Shown one piece after another: positions 50,226 to 62,000 of a stretch of DNA of 64,000 nucleotides (the stretch's first letter is position 1; each line of letters starts with the position of its first letter). The DNA is from Xiphias gladius (Eukaryota > Chordata > Actinopteri > Istiophoriformes > Xiphiidae), in contig NC_053404.1 in NCBI RefSeq assembly GCF_016859285.1, forward strand, positions 21,448,105 to 21,512,104. Reading direction: 5' to 3'. The notes under the pieces are model-generated. The model was not told the DNA's origin. It saw only the letters and a list, made by a program, of their open reading frames with translations, and ran no database searches. The position numbers and the translations under genes are program-made.

Positions 50226-50559
50226 CGCGCCCGACACTTATTTGCAGTGAAGAATTTGGTGAAGCCAAACCAAACCAAATTGTTTCTTCCTCCTCCTGGA
50301 AGGCGCATAGGCAAAAACAATCATCTGATTTAGCTGGACATTTGGCCCCGCCCAGTGAGATTTAATTCGACCAGTGAGATTACTTCTTCCCCCGACATGT
50401 GACCGGCTGCCCTCGTGCAAGGCACTAAACCCCCGTATGCTTTCGTGTTATACATCCATCTCAAAGTTGCATCAGCGAAACGTAAAAAAATAGAAATGCA
50501 CAGCTTGATTATTAAACAGGCGGAGTCCCCGAAACGAGGGACCAGAGAGCCACATTTTT
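47800..50559. other. Convergent 3' region between slc7a14 and cldn11
   Basis: No coding exon was recognised. Plus-strand AATAAA at 49195-49200 faces minus-strand signals (TTTATT on the plus strand) at 49264-49269 and 49349-49354, so the 3' UTRs probably meet here. A GT repeat lies at 50184-50221. A 273-residue minus-strand open frame (48919-49740) is low-complexity and judged spurious. Confidence 0.55.
50184..50221. repeat. (GT)19 microsatellite
   Basis: Lies in the probable cldn11 3' UTR, about 340 bases past its stop. Confidence 0.95.
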
Positions 50560-51680
50560 TTACACCCTCGCGCTCTTGGCGTGGTTGGCGGGGGGGTCCA
50601 GTGGCGTGGCCGTGCCCTGCTGCCTGCAGTAGTAGAAGCTGTTCTCCCCGCTCGGGGCCCTGAGGTCGGTGCCGCGGCAACACAGGATCACGGAGCCGCC
50701 CGCGAGACAGAGGGCGGCGCCCACCCAGCCGGCGTAGAGAGAGAAACCGAAAGACATCAGGCCCTCGTTTTGGTGAACGCCGATGGGGAACCAGACCGTC
50801 GAGACGCCGCCGCAAGCAGCTGGAAGAGACACAGAGACAGAGGAGATGCAGAACAAGAGCTATCTGGACATGGGTTTAGTGTCCGAAGCGCTGATGGCAT
50901 GGGTATGGGTTTCTGCAGGGTGTTTTCTAACTGTCTGGCCGTCTGTCCCCGAGGCCGCTCACAGGAACTCCCCGTCTCATCCCACAGGAAGCAGGCCCGT
51001 CTGACAGAGGAACCCGGCCAGGATGAGGCCTGAGCCAGCGGACCCTGACCCTCCTTCCACCGCCCTCCTCCCTGCCGCAGAACTGTGCGTCCTCGCACCG
51101 CTGTCCTCTAAAACCAACGCTCTCTCTCCCGAGACCCGTGTGTGTAGATCTTTTATGTGACCGTAGCTTCTTTGACGTTTGAGTCAACAGCCCCCCGATA
51201 AAAACGACTGAATGAATTCTGATGACCTGCAGCGCTTTAACCTCTCACCTTGCTCCAGTGATGTACAGGTGTAGTCAAGGGCGCGGTTGCAGATGGAGCA
51301 GATTTCAACCGGACGGAGCTGTGAATTTTTGCCTTTGAGGGATTAGGTCACATTTTAGTAGGTCGAAGTATCTTTATACTACTTATTTATTTTAGGTTCG
51401 ACCTTCATTTTTGGAGGAAGAAAATCTTCATTCGACGCAGGCAGTTGCTTTTACTGATGAATGAATGAATATCAGAAACTGAAACTGCTTGTTCGTGTTT
51501 TCCAAGTCTGCAACAGTCCTGTGAGCATGCAGGAATGTGTGTGTGTGTGTACATGTATTACTCATATAGCGGGGACATAAACCACATTGTGGGGACAAAA
51601 ATCAGGTCCCCATAACATAAAACATCAGGGTGAAGCCAGTTGTGGTTATGGGTATGCAAAGTCTCCAGGAAATGAATGTA

Positions 51681-51760
<80 letters not shown>

Positions 51761-52105
51761 GGGAGGTCTCCTCACCCATGAAGATGAAGAGGGCGCCTCC
51801 CACCCGGCCGCGGCGCCGCTTGACGGCCGAGGTGTCGCTCTGCAGCCGGACGCAGGGCATCGCCATGAGCACGAGCAGCATGGCGGGGAGACCGAGCAGG
51901 CACGCGCAGATCATCAGAGCACGGGACGTCTGGACGTAGGCTGGGAGGGGAGAGAGAGAGGGGGAGGGAGGGAGGGAGAGAAGGAGAGAGAGGGAGGAGG
52001 GAGGGAGAGAGAAAGAGTTTCATAACTGAAGCTGCTGTTTGGTTTAAAAATTTCAATTCAGCTCTGTAACACTCTCTCAGGTAGACGTGTACAGTTAGGA
52101 ATGTA

Positions 52106-52146
<41 letters not shown>

Positions 52147-52333
52147 TGATTTTTTTTAGGTAAAAATTAGAAATGAAAAACACAGAAATTGTAGAAAAGT
52201 AACTAAAACTGGAGAAAAAAGATGCGTTTTCAAAGTTGGGTCAGTCAGTGTGACTACGACCCAGATTAGGAAATTTACAACCATGTCCGACCCATTTCAA
52301 TTGAAATAAACCTGGATTTCTCTCTCTCTCTCA

Positions 52334-52392
<59 letters not shown>

Positions 52393-52810
52393 CCTATAAT
52401 AGTATAAAACACACCAGATCGTTTTCAGACAAATTCAAGTCATTAATGTCTCATGAAGTAGTTAGAATGAAGTCCTTTGAGCAGCAAGTACATTTGCCAA
52501 AAGCCTATTCATCATCCACCCACCCACCCACCCATCCATCCATCCATCCATCCATCCATCCATCCACCTCTCTCTGGGTCTCACCGGGCAGTGTGAGGAT
52601 CTGGTTGAGGGCCACGCAGTGGTAAAGCGCCGGCGAGATGACGCACTCTGCCCAGAGGCCCCGGGCGCCCAGCTCGTCCATGCGGACGCAGGTTGCCGCC
52701 GTGTAGTCGCAGGTCCGGACCCAGTCGTTGGTGGCCGTGGCGACGATGACCCCGACCCAGCCCGCGCAGCTCGCCGCGCTGCCGGTGAGCTGCCTGCACA
52801 TGTGCGCCAT
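50560..52810 (-). CDS. cldn11: Claudin-11 (oligodendrocyte-specific protein)
   Basis: Four-pass tight-junction protein; claudin-11 seals myelin and Sertoli-cell junctions. Exons, 5' to 3' on the minus strand: 52810-52585, 51940-51776 and 50819-50560, giving 216 residues (human 207). TM1 lies within [17 protein letters not shown]. The claudin signature is present: W30, GLW at 51-53, C56, and Y63-H64-C65. The second exon gives TM2 and a basic loop (KRRRGR). The third encodes STVWFPIG, then TM4 in [20 protein letters not shown] and a tail ending HAKSARV, like the human HAKSAHV, a PDZ-binding end. [19 protein letters not shown] and the tail mark it as claudin-11, and the position beside slc7a14 agrees. 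Start: ATG at 52808-52810; the upstream in-frame extension has no claudin character. Confidence 0.93.
50820..51775 (-). other. cldn11: cldn11 intron 2 with dispersed repeat and long CA repeat
   Basis: The plus strand at 51555-51682 (TATTACTCATATAGCGGGGA ... TCTCCAGGAAATGAATGTAA) is a dispersed element that I know from percomorph genomes to flank (GT)n tracts. The (GT)38 tract itself is 51684-51759. The intron's 5' splice site is at 51775. Confidence 0.6.
51684..51759. repeat. (GT)38 microsatellite
   Basis: 76 uninterrupted bases, one of the two longest dinucleotide tracts here. In the cldn11 transcript it is (CA)38, starting 16 bases into intron 2. Confidence 0.97.
52109..52141. repeat. (CA)16 microsatellite
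   Basis: Uninterrupted CA in cldn11 intron 1. Confidence 0.95.
52319..52391. repeat. (TC)n-(AC)n compound microsatellite
   Basis: A CT tract with one CA interruption (52319-52352) runs into AC to 52391, in cldn11 intron 1. Confidence 0.95.
52511..52567. repeat. (CACC)n-(CATC)n tetranucleotide repeat
   Basis: CACC units followed by CATC units, ending about 17 bases from the donor of cldn11 exon 1 (52584 on the minus strand). Confidence 0.95.
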
Positions 52811-54126
52811 GTGAAGTCGCCGTGCGTTTTTACGCGCTCCAAAAAAAAAAGAAAAAGACAATCAGTCCTTCTTGAAACTCAGGGAGGACGGTGGGTGATT
52901 TATTTTTCAGTCTGCAGGAATTAAAATGTCCCACTTCTCTGTGTTTTAGATTTGATGAGAAAAAATGATTTGATCAATCCTGGTCCCGCTGCGTCTCGTT
53001 ACTGCGCCACAGGCTGATGCGCAGGAAAAAATGCCTGGAATAAGCTTTATCGCAGGGTGTGGTGAAAAAAACATACCCCTCGGTCCAAGGATTAAGCCAA
53101 TCAGAGCGCGTACGAGACCCTAACCTAGACCAGATATGAGAGCTGAGTAAAAAAAGAAGAAGCAAAAACCTACTGAATCCATCAGAAGAGCATCAGGTCC
53201 AGGCAGACCGGGATTATCTGGCAGGCGCGAGACCAGATCTGAGGTTCTGCATCTTAAAAAGCATCGGGAAGGAAGTTTGAGACCCGCATTCAAATCAGTC
53301 CCCCACAGTTTATGAAATAGAGCTTTCTCGTCCCGGGTCACTCACCTGCCTCGCTGTGGCCCTCTGCTGGTGTTCACTCCGACAGCGACCCCCGAATTCA
53401 AGCAATGAGCTGAAACAGCTTCTCTGATGAATTATTCATTTATTAAATAATTTCAAGCAGGAAACCATAAAAATGTGACGATTAAAGACACCAGCCTCGA
53501 CCCCGATAGTGACTTTTTTTTAATCCACAGACATGTTTTTGTCCAGAATATAGTGATATAAAACATTAAACTTTCATTAATCACTTACAAAGTCTACGTA
53601 TTATTATTATTATCTTTTTTTTAATTTTTTTTCCTTACACACACCGGTTATGTTGGCTACTGGATAGATTTGTCATTGACGTCACGTTCTAAAAAAACTA
53701 AATAGACAAATTTTATATATTAAATGTTCAAAATCCTTCGTGAAATAGCATCAAATGTACACTCTCCAGTGGCATGTAAAATATACACAAAGTTACAAAA
53801 CCCCCCCCCCCCTCGGTCTCCGGCTACAGTCAGAGGGCCCAAAACGCAGTCAATTTCTTCTGGACTCTGGTATCTTCATGCCTCCGCACACCTCCTCTGT
53901 TCCCGTCTGCTAAGGCCACACCTCGATTTGTAATCTCATAAGTTACCGTGAATCTCTTTTTGTGACTTTTTTCTGTCATCCTTGGTGTCAGCTTCTGTTT
54001 TCAAACTCTCTCCTTTCTCTTCCTCTTTTGAATTCTCCGATTTCTGTCTTTATTGCCTGTTTTTTCTTTCTCTCCTTCCACATCAAACTTTCTGTTTTTT
54101 TTCCCCTCTCGGGTCTTCTCCGTCTC
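52811..54126. other. Between cldn11 start and phc3 stop
   Basis: Holds the cldn11 5' flank (about 52811-53350) and the phc3 3' UTR on the same (minus) strand. A minus-strand AATAAA (plus-strand TTTATT at 53439-53444) could end phc3, about 690 bases past its stop. The SKIL, PRKCI and GPR160 genes that separate CLDN11 and PHC3 in human are not here. Confidence 0.5.
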
Positions 54127-55644
54127 TCACTGGTTTTTCAGGGCGTTGATGTGGGCGCAGATCTTGAGAGCCGGTCCCAGTTTGATGTTCATGCTGGTCA
54201 TCAGGTGGTCCTCCGTCAGCAGCAGCAGGGCCTGGCCGTCGATCTCCTGCAGCCGGAAGGCCTCCGCCACGTCGCTGCAGCCTGAGCACGACACCAAAAC
54301 AGAGGCACGGACAGGGGGTGAGTTCGACACCAAAGCTGCTTTTCTAAACCGCTTGAAACTCTATCCCAGCATGCATCGGGCGAGAGGTGGGGCACGCCTT
54401 AGGGCTGCAACTATTATTTCTTTTTTACTATCGATTAACCTGTCGGAGGTTTTCTCAGTTGATCGATTAGTCCGTGAAAACGACGAATCGCGAAGCACGG
54501 TGGAAATGGCATCTCACAGCTTGTAAACGGTGCTTGTGGATGCATTATTCTGTGGGTGGCTCGAGTATGAAAAACACGATCGGCGTGCTGGAAAAACATG
54601 AATACGTACGGCCGTTCACCCTTAGCATCCTCACGCTGCGCTCCTTGCTACGAGCGTAGGGGAGCTGCTAAACAGGAGCAACAACATCTGGCCGCAGCAA
54701 AGAAATGGAGCAGAAGAAAACATGGTGCTTCTTCACCGTAACGGGGCCAAACTATCCTCTGACTCGGGCCGAATCTGTACGCGGCCTGGCACGTTTTCTC
54801 CCGTGAGTCCTGGGTTGGATTACTTTGCTGAGGCTGACCAAGAGGATAAAAACGAAAACGCTCTGCGTGGCAGACGCGCGGACGATCGTTTTCCCGTCGC
54901 AGTTTCGAAGCCAAGACTCGAGCTTGCTGCAGTTCGGATATCGTCAGTCGCACGGATCATATCGTTTATCCTCAAACGCTGTTTCAGAAAATGCAGCTCT
55001 ACTGTTCTTTAGTGTTTTTCTAAACATGAGCAAGTGCATGTGCGCATGCTGTAATCCGGACATCCTCGGCCGAGGCGAATACCCTGGAGCTCAACCGGTC
55101 CTGTTGCGGAGCATTTATAGTTTGCAGTTTCATTTTGTTCTACCTGCTTTTAAAGCGTGACTCCGGTCATTCTCAACCGGGGCTCTAGTTAATGAACGTC
55201 TTTTTTTCCAAAAGATGTTTAGGGCTCCACACAAAAGTTTTCAACGAGACTGTGGGGCGCCGGGGGTCGGTGGAGCGCACTGGAGGCTGTGTTTAAACTA
55301 TAGAAGCCACCTAGGGAACGTCTTCGGGAAGTGACCTGGAGGTGACTTGCGGATACTTCGGGCCAGTTCAACAAGGACACCGAAGCTTCACCGATGTGCT
55401 TCTCTTCCAGACGTTAGCCAGCGATGACGGCTGGTGGATAAAAGTACGCCCGTTCCCCTCACCCAGCGGATAATTTCGGTTTTTCCGTTTTGGCGAAACA
55501 CTTAACTGGAGACGCGGTGAACGAGCCGAGCCCCCCCCGTCGCCTGCCGGCGATTTCAGACGCTGGGGCGTTTGTATAAATGGAACCGACAATTTCAACG
55601 GAGGCTGAACGGTGGGAGGAGCTCCGCATGAGAGGAATTACTCT

Positions 55645-55682
<38 letters not shown>

Positions 55683-58600
55683 AGACCAATGACCAGTGGA
55701 CTTGTTAATATTTACCTGGCAGTGTGTGTATGAAGGCGGTTACTTCCTCCACACTCCACTGAGACGGGGCGGGTTTGAACGTGGTCGTGGGCGCGGAGGT
55801 GGTCATGGCGGGCGCAGACGCCCTCCTCGCTCTCCGAGCCGCCCTGTCATGGCAACAGCGCTCCCCTCCTCCTCTGTCATCCCTCTCCTCCTCCTCCTCC
55901 TCCTCCTCCTCCCCTCCTCCCTCCTCCTCCTCCTCCCCTCCTCTCCCCTCCTCTCCCTCTGCCGGGCCGCGCCCGCCTCCCCTTTCCTCCTTCTCGCGCC
56001 GACCGGCGCTCCACAGATCACGAGGCTGGAGGGAGTCGCGTGAAAAAAAGAGGAAAATAAACCGGTAAGACGGGTGAGTTCATCCCGTCGCTACACACAC
56101 TGAGGTTACGAGCAAAAACATTCAGCAACAACCGGTTTGATCTTTAACAATGCGTCGTGTTCTATATTAAGATTATTGTTTGTTCCTATGAAAAATATTC
56201 ATCTGAAAGGTAAATAGTAACTAAAGCTGTCAAAGAAATGCAGCGAAGTCAATGGAGTGGGAGCATAGAGTAGCATGTTATGAAAATACTCGGGACGGTA
56301 CTGAAGTACGGTGCCTGAGTAAATGCAGATAGTTCCTCTCCGTTACCAAGTAGACCTGCCGACTGTCAGGGGGGGGGGAAAAAAAACACACTGAGAAAGA
56401 AATGTTCAACAGCAGCGCGGCTGGGTGTCGAGGGTGCAGCTCCTGTCCCGGCCACCAGAGGCCGGCCGTGGTCTCATTCGACTGCACTCAGCCATATCTG
56501 CAACCAAAATCCGCCTCTTTGCCCCATTCAGTATTTCCAGACTTCAGAAACTACTGATATTTGAGAGTAAAAAAAAAATCTGATGGCAGCACATCCACTA
56601 CACTTTTTAAATACTTTTTTTATAACCTGATCAATTCGGTCATCAAAGAATTGAAAATGCTCTGTGGTGGACAACCTACTGCATATCCTTGGCATCACTC
56701 TACGGCGATTTCTTGTATCCGTGATGGACTGAAATTCTAATATCGATAATATCGGCCGAGCCATCGAGATTCGCGGGCGGGTTTTTTAATGTTAATCGCA
56801 AGAGGTTGACCCGGCGTTTCTCTGTTTTATATCACTGTAAACTGAGTATCTTTGGGTTCCGGACTGACGAAACGGGCAGTGTGAAGCCCTCGCCGGGGGA
56901 CCAGTAACTTGTGAGGGGCATTAGAGGTCTCCCCGGTTCCCCCGGTAAACGAGACGGAGAAGCGTGGGTCCGACTGCCCGCAGGTCCCTTTTCGGATTAG
57001 GTTCTTATTTCTTTAAACTGACGTATCGATGCCGGTTTCGCATCATAAAAGACCTAGAATGGGCATTTTTGTACTTTCATACACTGAACGATTAAAGAAC
57101 ATTGTACTGCACGTTGAGTGAAATAAAGTGGCGGATGCGAGGCAAGCTCCGGCTCTTAGCACCCCGAGCCTAATGCAGCACCGGGGCACAGTGTCTTAGG
57201 CTGGCGGTTAGTTCGGCGTCCCTACCAGCCGCAGCAACAGGGGCTTCCCAGGGACCGACTCCGCCCTGTTCAGGGCCGGCCGGGGCCTCTCGGACCGACT
57301 GCCCGCACTCAGGGCCCGCAGGCGCTTCGTCAGACGAACGTTAAACCTGACACGGAGACACAGAGAGAGGGAGAGACGAGAAGACACGTGGTCATATTTC
57401 CTCATTCTGGCACTTTGATTCACACTCATATCTGTACTTAACACCTGTGTGTGTCTCTACACCACATCCTGGCAGCGCTGCTGCTGTGACAGCCACACTC
57501 ACAAACACACAACAGGAACGGCTTCTCTGAGAAACACCGTCTCACGGTCGCATGACACCGTAGCTACCCTCTCTCCTCCCCTTTCCCCCTCTGCTTTTCA
57601 CGCCAGTGAAATCGGGTCTCACCCGCGCGCACAGGAAGTGGAGCAGAAGCGTTTGGACCGCATGAAGTTGTGTGCGTGGCCTCTCTTCCCACAGAACTGG
57701 CAGTGCAGCACCGTTCGGTCCCTGTGACCCGACCCTGTGTGTGACAGACAGACATGTTCATGGTTTATTTGAGAGCAGTCGCAGCCGCGCAGGACATAGT
57801 TTAACCTAAAAATACGCGCTGCGACGGAGAAATGTATGTTTATGGTTCTCGGTTATCCGGACCCAACGAGGACCAACCACTGACTGACACCAGACTATTT
57901 TAGGTCCAGTCTCTTGGACTTTGTGCCACTGGCTGCAACACAGAAAAAGGGTCCAGATATTCCTTAAAGAGGTGACTACTGCTGCAACAGTTAACAATGT
58001 GTTTTCATTATCGATTCATCTGCGTTATCGATTAATGGGAGAAAGTATTTACAGTCATCTGAAGACCAAGTTGATGTGTTCAAATTGCTAGTTTTGTCAG
58101 AGCAACAGTCCAAACCCCTCCCCCCAACAAAATACCAGTTTTCTGTCATGTAAGACGAAAGTTTAGAAGGTGGAAGTGGAGAAGGTTTTGTGCTTTTGCA
58201 TGAAAAATAACTCAAACGATTAATCGATTATCGACTGGTCGACCGTGGTGCTGAGATGGGTTAGAGGACCACACTGATGGCTCTGCATGTTTTAGCCCGT
58301 TGTTTGAGTCACAATACCAGGCACTTTCTGTTCGCTTCTACATTACTGAAGATTTGCGTTTTTCCAAGTCGTGACTTTGTGCTCTGGTAAATGCGATTTT
58401 TCGAGCCTCCGAGCATTCGCTGGCTTCAGTTCGGTGCAGCCAAAATAGTTCTCCACAGTATCTCAGACTGCCCTCGAATGCACCCCAGGTCTAGACGGTG
58501 GTTCCCAACCTGGGGATCTTGTGGAAGATCGGAAAGTTTTACCTCTTGATGCCTCCAAATATAATCTAAATAAAGACAACTTTAAGGGGATAATCTGTCT

Positions 58601-58961
58601 TTGGTTGACCTGCTCAGAACTTATGGGCCCCGGGGTGGTGAGTGGGATGTGTTCGGCTATAAACTAGGTTAACTGGTTCATGAGTCTTACTGGTCCCGGT
58701 GTCGTCCGTGTCTCCTCCCTCCTCTTCGTCCGAGTCGGTGGAGTGCTCGGCCTGTTGTATCACGTCCGTCACGGGCAGCGCCGCCCGGCCGTTGGTCCCG
58801 TTCACTTCCTGCGGCTTGGTCACCTGCTCCGGAACCAGCAGGGACGAGCGGTTCACCTGCGCGATGACAGGGTACTTAAATACACCGAAAAACAGTCCGA
58901 GGCTGTGGCATTATTATTGGCGTTATCATTACTGTGACAAATCTGAGACAATGTGTAAGCC

Positions 58962-59041
<80 letters not shown>

Positions 59042-62000
59042 ACCCAGAGTCTCTGCACGACACAGCCTCTAATTCACAAATCTAACAAATCCAGGTCCAT
59101 CTTGGAGAAAGTCACCTTCTACATTTCAATGCACAGGAAATAGGACAATATGGCAATTTCCTCCAACTTTTCTCTTACTCACGAGATGCTAATATTCGAC
59201 TGACTCAGCACGGGACAGGAGAAACCGAGCGAACCAGAGGTCTCGGGTTCCGTTACCGGCTGAACCGAAATTATTCTGCGGCGTCACCGAGAAACGTGAC
59301 GATCTGGAGGCTCAGCAGCTTCACGGAGCTCTGGGCCAACTACTGATCCACGACGGCCCGTTACGACGGGGACTTCGCTACGCACGGCTCCAAACTACTC
59401 GGCCTAAACTGGGGCGGGTAACAGTTTTAACAGCGGGCGGAGCATTTCTTTTCACGCCTGCGGGCAATTCGGCGTCAGATGCCCGCGGATAGATTTCAGC
59501 GCCGACGTTGAAATCTATTATGGGCAACCACCATTTCAACCACTACTCCCACTGCCACTTTAAGTGGTGCCAGGAATTGAAATAACGTAATTTTGCACGT
59601 TAAAAAAAAACAAAAAACAGCTGTAACCACGTGGCTTCTGCGCGTCTAGCCAGGACTTGTGGTCATGTTTCAGGTGTCTCCAAGTTGTTAGCAGCTCCAT
59701 CAAAGAGTCATTTCCCCCTTTACACCTCTCACACTGTTTCACTTAAATAACTGTCTGAGGCCCAAGAAGTTCCACCCTAACGCACCAGTATTAACAACCA
59801 GATAATGTCATACTCTGTATAACAACATGTCAGTGGATGGACATTTTTTTTAATTCTTTAAGTTCACTTGTACTTTTGCTTCAGTAAGTAGGGTTTCAAA
59901 TGCTGAACTTTGGTGCTTTTCCTTTTTTTCTTTTTCTTTACACTGCAGCGTTCTGTGTTGCAGGCACTCCAGACCTCTGTAGAAATGCTCTGACATTATA
60001 TTTTTGGCTCTGAGTTGCTAAAATGCCACTTTGGATGAACGCTGAATCTCTGCAGCTCCACCGACCGGTACGGCCCCGTGCTTGGATTCCTAACGCAGTT
60101 CCAGCAAAGAACACATTTTGATGAGGAAAAATTATTCAAGGAGCCGACTATGCGTCTGTCTGTGCAACGCGGTCACAACACTGAACAGGTACCGGGGTTT
60201 TCAGTTGCCGTCAGCCTGTAGATATGGTCGGTGGTGATCATGTGGTGACCGATTATAGATCAGTATTAATAATACGTTTTCTCTAGCTTTTGTCTATTTT
60301 GGCCTCCTGTCATCAGTGTATTATAAAACAAATACTCTATGTCCTTAGTTAGCGTGTGTGTGTGTGTGTGTGTGTGTGTCCGTACAGGAAACGGCTGGAG
60401 CCCCTCCTGGATGACGAACCCCTCCACCAGGTGAGTCAGGACCTGTCTTCCCTCGGGCCACGCCCTCGGCTCCCAGGGGCCGCTCAGCGGTTGGCCGAGG
60501 CGCTCTGACTCGTCTTCCGATTGGCCGAGGGGCTCTGTCTCAGCCTCGGTCTCAGCCTCCCCGACCGCTCTGTCGACTCTCTCGGGCTCGTGCTGCGGCA
60601 GGCCGAGGTCGGCCGCGCGGGCGGCCTGAGCGGGGAGGAGGGGGGGAGGGTTCTCTGCCGAGGGGGTGACGAAGGGGGAGGAGGGGGGAGACTGAGAGGA
60701 GAGGCTGGACAGCGCTGGAAGGAGCGGAGACAGCGAGAACATCGATAAGCTGTTGCAAATAAACAGTCAGCAGTCCACAATAATCAAACAGACAGTCCTC
60801 AACACGTTTGAATATTATTTTGAGAGCAAGCAGAGACTGAGGAGAATATTTCATCCCAACAATGTCTCCGCTGGCTGAAGTTCTCAAGCTCCACACCGGA
60901 GAAGCATTGTCCTCTTTGTGTCCTGTGCTGCACAGGAACCTTGTTTAGGGCGACGAAGCAATCGGGTAAATCTGGACGTCCCCTACGGCGAAAGCTGGGA
61001 GCCCAAACAATAATGTAGTTTTGGCAAAAACTTCACCCGTATTCATCCTGTATCAACAGCGTCTGAAGCCTTAAATTCAGTAAACTTACATTAGCGCACA
61101 GATGCAGAATTTATTCATGTGGCTAAAATATAGCAAACCTCCGGTGTGGTGTGTTGAGTCAGGTGTGCAGATGTGTGGTTGAAGGTACCTGACTGGTTGT
61201 CAGACTGGGTCGACATGTTCTCACAGAAGTCCTCCTGACCGACAGGCTGGAGTTCTCGATGGGACTCTGGCAGCTTCTGACTCTGGACCTCCGGGACTGG
61301 AGCCGGCACTGGGACGGGGGCTGGGACGGAAGCCGGGACAGGGGCTGAGGCCTGGACCGGAACTGAGGCTGACGAAAGGGCCGGGATGGGTTTGAATTCC
61401 ACGCTGGAGTCTTTGACAGCATCGGGCGTTGGGACCGGGTCCGTGTCCTGGTGCTGACGGAGAGCCTGACCGGTCAGCTTCTCAGACTGGTCCATGGCGG
61501 ACTCTGCTTCCTCTTCCTCCTCCATCTTCTTCTCCTGGCCATCCTCTCTCCTCTCTCTGTCCCCCTGGCCTTCCTCTTCCTCCTCCATCTTCTTCTCCTG
61601 GCCTTCGTCTCTCCTCTCTCTGTCCCCCTGGCCTTCCTCTGTCACCTCCATTTGTTCCTCCTCCCTGCCCGTCCCGGCCTCCTGCTCTTTCTGACTGACC
61701 ACCTCCTCGGTCGTGAGCGTCTGTTTCTCCTCCTTCGCTTTCTCTCTTTGGTCATCCTTCTCAACCCTCGGGTCTTTACCGACACTCCCCTCATCTCGCA
61801 CTCCTTGTCTTAGCCCTCGTCCTCTTTCTCTCTGCTCCTCGCTCTCCTTCGCCTCTTCTCTCTGGACCAGAGTTTGTGATTGAGGCCCAGCCTGACTTGG
61901 AGGAGAGGCCGGACTCAGGAGAGAAGGAGGCGAGGGCGTTTTTGGCAAAGACGGGTTTAGAGGAAGAGGAGGCAAGTCTTCGCTGCTCAAAGTCCTCTTT

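Noticed and set aside
51587-51781. Cys/Val-rich and Thr/His-rich open frames over GT/CA repeats (also 4260-4529, 14345-14551, 58876-59143)
   Set aside because: Repeat translation with no stops in any frame; not genes.
57623-57721. Acceptor at 57722 for the phc3 zinc-finger exon
   Set aside because: It gives the wrong phase with the preceding exon (58856-58691); the acceptor at 57735 restores the frame and adds RSGHR.
60266-60896. Additional overlapping minus-strand frames around the phc3 HD1 exon
   Set aside because: Only the frame giving VLTHLVEGFVIQEG is supported by family similarity and splice phase.
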